A DNA stretch of 8,369 nt from Candidatus Elarobacter sp. (lineage in GTDB: Bacteria > Vulcanimicrobiota > Vulcanimicrobiia > Vulcanimicrobiales > Vulcanimicrobiaceae): the NCBI GenBank assembly GCA_030150085.1, contig JASLGJ010000342.1:1-8369 (forward strand), given 5' to 3'. A model generated the notes under the pieces. The model was not told where the DNA came from and made no database searches. It saw only the letters and a program-made list of their open reading frames with translations. Positions within the stretch are counted from its first letter, which is position 1, and each line of letters opens with the position of its first letter. The position numbers were made by a program, and so were the translations under genes. This document shows positions 1 to 4,886 of the stretch, piece after piece.

Positions 1-947
1 CGAGCTCGGTGCTGACCGTGCCGCTGGCCGCCGGGGGCGAGGTGCTGGGCGCGCTGACCTGCGGCCTGGGCCCGGGCAGCTCCGCGCCCTACGACGCCGA
101 CGACCTGTTCTTCGTCGAGGAGCTCGGCCGGCGGGCCGGCACGGCGGTCCAGAACGCGCGCCTCTACGCGCGCGAGCGGCGCATCGCGGTCTCGCTCCAG
201 GCGGCCTCGCTGCCGCGCGCGCTGCCGCGCTTCGAGTTCGTGCGGCTCGACGCGGAGTACCGCCCCGGCAAGGCCGAGGCGACGATCGGCGGCGACTGGT
301 ACGACGCCTTCGCGCTGGCCGACGGGCGGGTCGCGTTCACCGTCGGCGACGTGCTCGGCAACGGCCTGCACGCCGCGATCACGATGACCAAGCTGCGCCA
401 GGCCATGCAGTCCGCCGCGATGGTCGACCCCGATCCCAACGTGATGCTCGACGTGGCCGACAAGACGCTGCGCGTTCACGACCCCGACGGCTACGCGACC
501 GCCATCGCGGCCCTCTACGACCCGCGCGCGCAGGTCACCACGCTGGCCTCGGCCGGCCACCCCGGCCCGGTGCTGGTGCGCGCCGCGGGCGGCAGCGAGG
601 ACTACAGCAGCGCGGGGCTGCTGCTCGGGCTGCGCAGCGGCGACGAGCGCGCCGTCGAGACCATTCCGACCCCGCCCGGCTCGATGCTGGTGTTCTTCAC
701 CGACGGCCTGGTCGAGGCCACGCACGACTTCGACGAGGGCAGCCGGCGCCTGCACGAGGCGCTGGCCGATCCGGCGGTGCTGCGCGCCGCCAACCCCGCC
801 CGGGCGATCGTCGAGGCCGTCCTGCGCGGCGAGGAGGCCGGCGACGACATCGCCCTGCTGACCGCGCGCTTCGCGCCGCGCGCGCTCACCACGGAGCGGT
901 CAGCCGGAACACCACCCGCCGCGGCGCGTTCCACTGGGTCGTGTTGA
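1..947 (+). CDS. GAF + SpoIIE/PP2C-type serine phosphatase, 5'-truncated by window
   Basis: The reading frame is open from base 3, so the true start lies before the window; the GTG at base 9 is internal to the domain. Numbering residues from that GTG, about 1-50 look like the end of a GAF sensor domain (VPLAAGGEVLGAL, then a helix ending NARLYARERR). Residues 60-288 form a PP2C-like SpoIIE/RsbU phosphatase domain. Visible motifs are IGGDWYDAF (93-101, metal-binding Asp), GDVLGNGLHAA (113-123), SAGHPGP (181-187), FFTDGLVEA (229-237) and GDDIALLTARF (278-288, last metal Asp). Such enzymes typically dephosphorylate anti-anti-sigma factors (STAS proteins) in partner-switching pathways; the substrate here is unknown. 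The family's usual GHG is GNG (residues 117-119), a substitution at a position that is often His. The domain ends near base 875; the last 22 residues are low-complexity and antisense to the end of the convergent receptor gene. Confidence 0.9.
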   Translation, partial: SSVLTVPLAAGGEVLGALTCGLGPGSSAPYDADDLFFVEELGRRAGTAVQNARLYARERRIAVSLQAASLPRALPRFEFVRLDAEYRPGKAEATIGGDWYDAFALADGRVAFTVGDVLGNGLHAAITMTKLRQAMQSAAMVDPDPNVMLDVADKTLRVHDPDGYATAIAALYDPRAQVTTLASAGHPGPVLVRAAGGSEDYSSAGLLLGLRSGDERAVETIPTPPGSMLVFFTDGLVEATHDFDEGSRRLHEALADPAVLRAANPARAIVEAVLRGEEAGDDIALLTARFAPRALTTERSAGTPPAAARSTGSC

Positions 948-3159
948 AGCCGTTGTTCACCTTGATGACGTAGCGGTGGTCGAGCAGGTTCTCGACGTCG
1001 AGCTGCCAGCCCAGGCCCGCGCGGCGCTCGGCGCTGCGGCCCAGCGAGGCGTTGAGAACCCAGTGCGCGGGCAGGCGCCCCTCGCCGCTCTCGAACTCGA
1101 CCGGAAAGCCGGTGCCGTACTCGGCCTGGAGCGTCGCGAAGGTGCGCAGCCCGGGCCCGAAGCGGCGGGTCAGGAAGGCGTTGCCGGCCCAGGTCTGGTC
1201 GTGGTCCTCGGGCTGGAGCGTCAGGTCGCCCACCGCGTCGGGCGGGAACAGGAACGTCCCGCCCGAGATGCCGCCGGCCTGCGCGCGCTGGTAGGTCAGC
1301 GACACGCCGGCGTCGCTCGCGGCGCTCGTCGCGTCGAGCCGCAGCTCGAGCCCGCGGTCGCGCCCGACCGCGTTGTTGAAGACCGCGAACAGCGGCGTGT
1401 TGGCGAGCTGCGTGGTGTCGAGCACGTTGACCGCGGTGCGGTCGAACGCGTTGAGGTAGGCGCGCAGGCCGGGGCGGAACGTGCGCGCCAGCCCGATCTC
1501 CAGGTAGGTGTCGCGCTCGGGCTGGAGGTCGTACAGCGGCGCCGCGCTCGCCGCGGTCTGCGTCACGACCGCGTCGCGCCGAGTGTCCTCCAGGCTCGGC
1601 GCGGAGTAGAGCCGGCCGGCGTAGCCGTGCAGCACGGTGCCGGGCGCGATCTCGGCGTTGACCTCGAAGCGCGGGCTGAGCTGCGCGCCGCTCGTGTAGC
1701 CGGTGCTGCGGTCGTAGCGCAGCCCGGCGTTGAAGGCCAGGCGCGGGTTGGGGGTCCACTTGTCCTCGGCGTAGAGCCCGGTCTGCGAGCCGCGCTGCGC
1801 GGTGCGGTCGGTGAAGTCCGGCGCGTCGGGCATGCGGATCAGCACGTCGGAGCGGAAGCTCTCCTGCGAGAGGTCGAGGCCGGCCTTGAACGCGTGGCGG
1901 TCGCCGGCCCGGAACAGCGACGCGCGCAGCCCGGCGTAGGTCGCGGCGCGGTCCTGGCGCAGGCCGTTCTGCGGCGTCGGCGTGCCGTCGTCGTCCACCA
2001 CCGTGGCGAGCAGGTCGCGGGCGAGGTCGCCGTCGTAGGCGACGCGGTTGGCGCGCGCCCACGGCACGAGCCGGAAATACCCCTGGCCGTCCTTGGAGGT
2101 GTGGGTGTACGACAGGCTGGCGAAGCGGTCGTACTCGCGCTGCACGTCGTCGGTGCCGGGCACCGCGGCGTAGGGCGACTGCGCGCTCGCCACGGTGTTG
2201 ATCGGAATCTGGAACGACGCGAACTGGTTGGAGAGGTCGGCCGCGAGCAGGTCGCGCTCGCCCAGCGGCAGCGCGACCCGCAGGAACTGGTCGGAGCTGG
2301 CGGAGGCGTCGTGCAGCGCGTCCTTCGCCGGCGCGTCGAGGCCGCGGTCCGAACGGGAGCCGTTGAGCGCGAGCGCGACCTGGGCCCGCCCGGCGCTGAA
2401 GTGCTCGACCAGGCGCGCGTCCGACGTCCCCAGGCCGCCCGCGCCCAGGGTCAGCCCGCCGCCCGCGCTCTGCTCGGTGCCGCCGCTGACCACGTTGACG
2501 ACCGCGCCCTGGCGCGAGCCGCCGAACTCGGCCGGAAAGGCGCCCGTGAACACCTCGACCGCGGCGGCGTTGCGGGGGTCGACGAGCTGGGCGAAGTTGG
2601 AGCTGGTCGACTGCGGCAAGGGCGCGCCGTCGAGCTCGTAGGACAGGCCGTGGAAGCCGTGCGCGACCGGCTCGTCGTACGAGAAGCGGACCACGCCCGG
2701 GACCTGCTCGACGACCGCGTCGAGGCGGTCGTTGCGCGGCAGCGCGGCGAGACGGCGCGCGCCGAAGGCGTTCTCGGAGACCGGCGTGCCGCGCACGCCG
2801 GTCGCGCTCGAGGCGGTGCGGCCGATCACGGGGGCGGCCACCAGCGCGACGTCGACCACCGCGTCGGAGGCCACCTCGACCGTCGCGAGGGCGGTGCCGC
2901 TCGGCGCGGCGGCGCGCAGGGTGTAGCGCCCGAACGGCACCCGCGCGAAGGCGAAGCGGCCGTCGGGACCGGTCGTGCCGGTCAGGCTGGTGCGGTCGCC
3001 GCTCAGGACCACGGCGACGCCGGCCAGCGGCTTGCGCTCGGGGCCGGTCAAGGTGCCGCGCACGATGCCGACCACGTCGGCCCGGGCCGGCGCGGCGAAC
3101 GAAACGACGGCGATGCCGCACGCCAGCGCGGCGAGCGACGGAAAGGGGGAACGGGACAC
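886..3159 (-). CDS. TonB-dependent outer-membrane receptor with carboxypeptidase-regulatory-like N-domain (757 aa)
   Basis: It is predicted to be an outer-membrane active transporter energised by TonB-ExbBD; the substrate is unknown. The GTG start is supported by AAGGAG five bases upstream. Residues 1-27 are a Sec signal peptide with cleavage after ARA. Residues 28-108 are a beta-sandwich CarboxypepD_reg-like domain (GTLTGPERKPLAGVAVVL; TTGPDGRFAFARVPFGRYTL). A plug follows at about 115-225 (ALPRNDRLDAVVEQVPGVV, HGFHGLSYELDGAPLP, EVFTGAFPAEFGGSRQGAVV). The rest is the beta-barrel, with the late-barrel motif LDVENLLDHRY (720-730) and an aromatic C-terminal Trp typical of BAM substrates. The length is normal for the family. 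It lies 52 bp downstream of a Met-rich membrane protein on the same strand, so the two are probably co-transcribed. Its last codons overlap the end of the convergent phosphatase gene. The substrate could be a metal chelate, given that neighbour, but this is inference. Confidence 0.93.
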   Translation of the reverse strand: MSRSPFPSLAALACGIAVVSFAAPARADVVGIVRGTLTGPERKPLAGVAVVLSGDRTSLTGTTGPDGRFAFARVPFGRYTLRAAAPSGTALATVEVASDAVVDVALVAAPVIGRTASSATGVRGTPVSENAFGARRLAALPRNDRLDAVVEQVPGVVRFSYDEPVAHGFHGLSYELDGAPLPQSTSSNFAQLVDPRNAAAVEVFTGAFPAEFGGSRQGAVVNVVSGGTEQSAGGGLTLGAGGLGTSDARLVEHFSAGRAQVALALNGSRSDRGLDAPAKDALHDASASSDQFLRVALPLGERDLLAADLSNQFASFQIPINTVASAQSPYAAVPGTDDVQREYDRFASLSYTHTSKDGQGYFRLVPWARANRVAYDGDLARDLLATVVDDDGTPTPQNGLRQDRAATYAGLRASLFRAGDRHAFKAGLDLSQESFRSDVLIRMPDAPDFTDRTAQRGSQTGLYAEDKWTPNPRLAFNAGLRYDRSTGYTSGAQLSPRFEVNAEIAPGTVLHGYAGRLYSAPSLEDTRRDAVVTQTAASAAPLYDLQPERDTYLEIGLARTFRPGLRAYLNAFDRTAVNVLDTTQLANTPLFAVFNNAVGRDRGLELRLDATSAASDAGVSLTYQRAQAGGISGGTFLFPPDAVGDLTLQPEDHDQTWAGNAFLTRRFGPGLRTFATLQAEYGTGFPVEFESGEGRLPAHWVLNASLGRSAERRAGLGWQLDVENLLDHRYVIKVNNGFNTTQWNAPRRVVFRLTAPW

Positions 3160-3164
3160 GATTT

Positions 3165-3170
3165 CTCCTT
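3165..3170 (-). promoter_or_regulatory. Ribosome binding site of the 757-aa receptor
   Basis: Read on the minus strand the sequence is AAGGAG, then five bases, then GTG. This fixes the GTG at 3159 as the start and excludes other in-frame starts, and it places the signal peptide directly at the N-terminus. Confidence 0.8.
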
Positions 3171-3211
3171 CGGTACGAGCGTGACGGAGCGCCGTGAGAG
3201 GCGCGTGAAGG

Positions 3212-3670
3212 TCAGGCTCGGAGCGGAGGAGCGCGCGAGGGCCGGCGCCGCGCGAGGCGGACGCCGGCGGAGACCGGGACGAGGACGGAACGCGGCGCCC
3301 AGGGGGTGCCGGCGCCGGGAGCGAGCAGGCGGAAGGCCGCGACGAGCGCCGCCACCAGGCGGCCCGCCGAGGCCAGCAGGGCGACCAGCGCGAGCAGGCA
3401 GAGCGCCGCGAGGACCAGCCCGAGCGCGAGCAGGATCGGGCAGATCCCGTCCCCCGGCATCGGCATGGCCATCGCCATGCCCCGGTCCATCGCCATCCCG
3501 CCGGCCATCAGCGTGCCGGGCGGCAGCGGCCCGGGGTGCGCGGCGAGCACGCGGTGCCCGCACAGGCCGGCCCCGGCCCGGACCAGCATGGCGACGCCCG
3601 CGGTCGCCGTACCGGCGGCCGCGGTCAGGATCGCCGGCACGGCCAAGCGCGCCCGGTCCAGGTGTCCCAT
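3212..3670 (-). CDS. Small membrane protein with Met-rich segment, unknown family (152 aa)
   Basis: I do not recognise a named family. The frame is open further upstream, but I chose the ATG at 3670 because GAGGGG lies just before it and a hydrophobic segment follows directly; upstream residues are charged and low-complexity. Residues about 9-36 form a first hydrophobic segment. A short polar stretch follows with Cys37, His39 and His45, then a Met-rich run with seven Met in residues 55-71 (AGGMAMDRGMAMAMPMP). Cys77-Pro78 opens a long hydrophobic stretch (about 77-116) that could be one or two membrane helices. The tail is basic (ARRRPSRAPP). Met, His and Cys clustered in one presumably non-cytoplasmic loop is a pattern seen in Cu(I)/Ag(I)-handling proteins. 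The overall plan loosely resembles DUF2946-type proteins encoded beside copper TBDRs, but I cannot confirm homology. It is the first gene of a probable two-gene unit with the downstream TBDR. Confidence 0.65.
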   Translation of the reverse strand: MGHLDRARLAVPAILTAAAGTATAGVAMLVRAGAGLCGHRVLAAHPGPLPPGTLMAGGMAMDRGMAMAMPMPGDGICPILLALGLVLAALCLLALVALLASAGRLVAALVAAFRLLAPGAGTPWAPRSVLVPVSAGVRLARRRPSRAPPLRA

Positions 3671-3673
3671 CTG

Positions 3674-3679
3674 CCCCTC
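3674..3679 (-). promoter_or_regulatory. Ribosome binding site deciding the start of the Met-rich membrane protein
   Basis: On the minus strand GAGGGG precedes ATG at 3670 by three bases (GAGG by five). The same frame stays open to 3952, where it would run antisense through the BolA gene. This site therefore argues for the shorter 152-aa protein. Confidence 0.55.
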
Positions 3680-3739
3680 AACGTACCGCACCAAGCGGCG
3701 GATGGCTAGCCCCGGCGGGTCCCGCGCGGGGCGGGGTCG

Positions 3740-3745
3740 TAGACT
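3740..3745 (+). promoter_or_regulatory. Candidate -10 element (TAGACT) for a near-leaderless bolA transcript
   Basis: TAGACT fits the TANNNT form of a sigma-70 -10 element and ends nine bases before the GTG start at 3755. Transcription would then begin at about 3752-3755, giving almost no 5' leader. This agrees with the lack of any Shine-Dalgarno-like sequence before that GTG. No convincing -35 is seen. The 84-bp gap 3671-3754 must also hold the promoter of the divergent Met-rich membrane gene, for which I see no clear element. Confidence 0.4.
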
Positions 3746-3754
3746 GCCCGCTCC

Positions 3755-3994
3755 GTGATCGACCAGATGATAACCGCGATGCTGCGCGAGACCATGCCCG
3801 ACGCCCGCGCGTTCGTGCGCGACATGACCGGCACCATGGACCACCTCGAGGTGTTGGTGGTCTCGCAGGCGTTCGCGGGCGTCTCGCCGCTCGACCGCCA
3901 CCGGATGGTCGAGCGGGCGCTCGCTCCCGCTCGCGCCGACGGGCGCATCCACGCGCTCCAGATTCGCACCGCACTTCCCGAGGACCAGAACTGA
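3755..3994 (+). CDS. BolA family protein (79 aa)
   Basis: It is a small single-domain BolA-like protein, a cytosolic partner of monothiol glutaredoxins in sensing, storing or trafficking [2Fe-2S] clusters; some BolA proteins also bind DNA. The sequence shows the core beta-strand HLEVLVVSQAF (30-40), the family's RHR signature (DRHRMVERAL, 47-56) and the C-terminal IHALQIRTALPE (65-76). His66 is the conserved position that can ligate the cluster in BolA-Grx complexes; His30 in the earlier loop is a possible second ligand. About 80 aa fits the short bacterial BolA/IbaG type, and I cannot assign it to bolA or ibaG specifically. The GTG start lacks a Shine-Dalgarno sequence and may be leaderless; the next in-frame ATG is at 3767. 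The stop is separated by two bases from the glutaredoxin start, so the two are an operon. Confidence 0.9.
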   Translation: MIDQMITAMLRETMPDARAFVRDMTGTMDHLEVLVVSQAFAGVSPLDRHRMVERALAPARADGRIHALQIRTALPEDQN

Positions 3995-3996
3995 CG

Positions 3997-4347
3997 ATGG
4001 CTGACCTGCACGACGAGATCAAGCGCGAGATCGCGGAGAACACGATCCTCGTTTACGGCAAAGGCACCAAGGACGCGCCGCGCTGCGGCTTCACCGCCGA
4101 GACGATCCAGTTCTTCAACCAGTTCGGCTACCCGTTCGCGGTGATCGACGTGCTGGAGAACATGCCCAAGCGCAACGCGCTCTCCGAGCTGAGCGACTGG
4201 CCGACCCTGCCCAAGGTCTTCATCGGCGGGCAGTTCTACGGCGACACCGACATCCTGGGGCCGATGGCGCAGAGCGGCGAGCTGAGCAAGGTGCTCGAGA
4301 CGGCCTTCGCCGGCCAGGACGTGAAGCCGACCATCCAGCTCCGCTAG
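3997..4347 (+). CDS. Monothiol glutaredoxin, Grx4/Grx5-type, variant CGFT motif (116 aa)
   Basis: CGFS-type monothiol glutaredoxins bind a glutathione-coordinated [2Fe-2S] cluster and pass it to targets or to BolA. The ATG start follows the bolA stop by two bases, with a weak GAGGA about 12 bases upstream, suggesting translational coupling. Family marks are the N-terminal helix IKREIAENTILVYGKGT (8-24) with the conserved Lys22, the active site C30-G-F-T33, AETIQFFNQFG (34-44), and WPTLPKVFIGGQFYGDTDIL (68-87) with cis-Pro72. Two departures stand out: the active site is CGFT instead of CGFS, and the glutathione-binding GGCD/GGSD is GDTD (82-85), keeping only the first Gly and final Asp. The C-terminal tail KPTIQLR is longer than a minimal domain and unassigned. 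The length is normal. Placement after bolA strongly supports the Fe-S assignment. Gene symbol grxD is plausible by analogy but not claimed. Confidence 0.93.
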   Translation: MADLHDEIKREIAENTILVYGKGTKDAPRCGFTAETIQFFNQFGYPFAVIDVLENMPKRNALSELSDWPTLPKVFIGGQFYGDTDILGPMAQSGELSKVLETAFAGQDVKPTIQLR

Positions 4348-4811
4348 TGGCGCTGGAGCTCTACGAGGCAGGGAGCGAGGCCGTCTGGCTTCGCTCTTTC
4401 CGTTTCGCGCTCGAGCTGCGCCCGCGTTTCGCCGAGACCGACGCGCTGGGCCACGTCAGCAACACCGTCTACCCCACCTACTGGGAGCTGGCCCGGCTGC
4501 GCTACCTCGAGGCGATCGGCGAGGCCGGCGACGCCAAGCGCCAGATCCTGGCCTTCAACCACATGACGGTCGAGATGACGACCCGCATGCTGCGCCCGTG
4601 CTACTACGACGAGCCGCTGCTGGTCCACGCCCGCACGGTCGCGCTGGGCCGCTCCAGCCTGACCATGGAGCACGCGCTCAGCGCGGTCGAGAGCGAAGAG
4701 ATCCGGGCCCTGGCCCGGATCGTCGTGGTCGCCACCGACGGCGAGACCGCGGTGCCCTGGACGCCCGGCCAGCGCGCCAAGCTGGAAGCCTTCGAAGGCC
4801 GCACGCTGTAG
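4347..4811 (+). CDS. Hotdog-fold acyl-CoA thioesterase, 4HBT/YbgC-like (154 aa)
   Basis: It is predicted to hydrolyse acyl-CoA (or another acyl thioester) to free acid and CoA in the cytosol; the chain length and physiological substrate cannot be told. The diagnostic stretch is RFAETDALGHVSNTVYPTYWE (27-47, of which 30-46 is the core), where Asp32 is the presumed catalytic acid and GHVSN matches the family's GHVNN. It is followed by the helix LARLRYLEAIGE and by strand ILAFNHMTVEMTTRM (67-81), the usual second-half hotdog layout. The length is typical for a single-domain subunit that would assemble as a dimer of dimers. The GTG start overlaps the glutaredoxin stop by one base (TAGTG), which implies translational coupling, and no separate Shine-Dalgarno is seen. 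This places a thioesterase as third gene of the bolA-grx operon. The stem-loop downstream ends the unit. Confidence 0.88.
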   Translation: MALELYEAGSEAVWLRSFRFALELRPRFAETDALGHVSNTVYPTYWELARLRYLEAIGEAGDAKRQILAFNHMTVEMTTRMLRPCYYDEPLLVHARTVALGRSSLTMEHALSAVESEEIRALARIVVVATDGETAVPWTPGQRAKLEAFEGRTL

Positions 4812-4834
4812 CCGGAAACGGCCGCCGAACGAAA

Positions 4835-4867
4835 ACGAGGGCCGCGTCGCAAAGACGCGGCCCTCGT
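4835..4867. terminator. Bidirectional stem-loop terminator between convergent genes
   Basis: Two perfectly complementary 14-base arms (4835-4848 and 4854-4867; core CGAGGGCCGCGTC) enclose the loop GCAAA. It lies between the thioesterase stop (4811) and the stop of the convergent receptor (4887). On the minus strand the stem runs into TTTTCGTTC, a short U-tract, so it fits a rho-independent terminator best for the receptor gene. On the plus strand the stem is followed by GCCGTTCG without a U-run, so termination there would be weaker. Confidence 0.85.
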
Positions 4868-4886
4868 GCCGTTCGCGCGCGCGGGG

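Noticed and set aside
602..3121. 839-residue open frame on the - strand
   Set aside because: Same strand but a shifted frame of the receptor gene; Arg/Ala/Pro/Gly-rich with no domain, typical of high-GC shadow frames.
3090..3159. Lipoprotein signal for the 757-aa receptor (LAC at residues 12-14)
   Set aside because: Position -3 to the Cys is Ala, which does not fit a lipobox, and a good signal peptidase I site (ARA, ending at residue 27) lies downstream.
3450..3515. GCCAT-rich short repeats that could look like a repeat array
   Set aside because: They are explained by Met-Ala codons of the Met-rich segment in the membrane protein; there are no regular spacers as in CRISPR.
3671..3952. N-terminal extension of the Met-rich membrane protein
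   Set aside because: The extension would be antisense to bolA, is charged and low-complexity, and places polar sequence before the hydrophobic segment; ATG 3670 has its own ribosome binding site.
976..4347. 1123-residue open frame on the + strand
   Set aside because: It is antisense to the 757-aa receptor and the Met-rich protein, with an Arg/Ala/Gly/Val-rich low-complexity translation. Only its last 116 residues, the glutaredoxin, are real.
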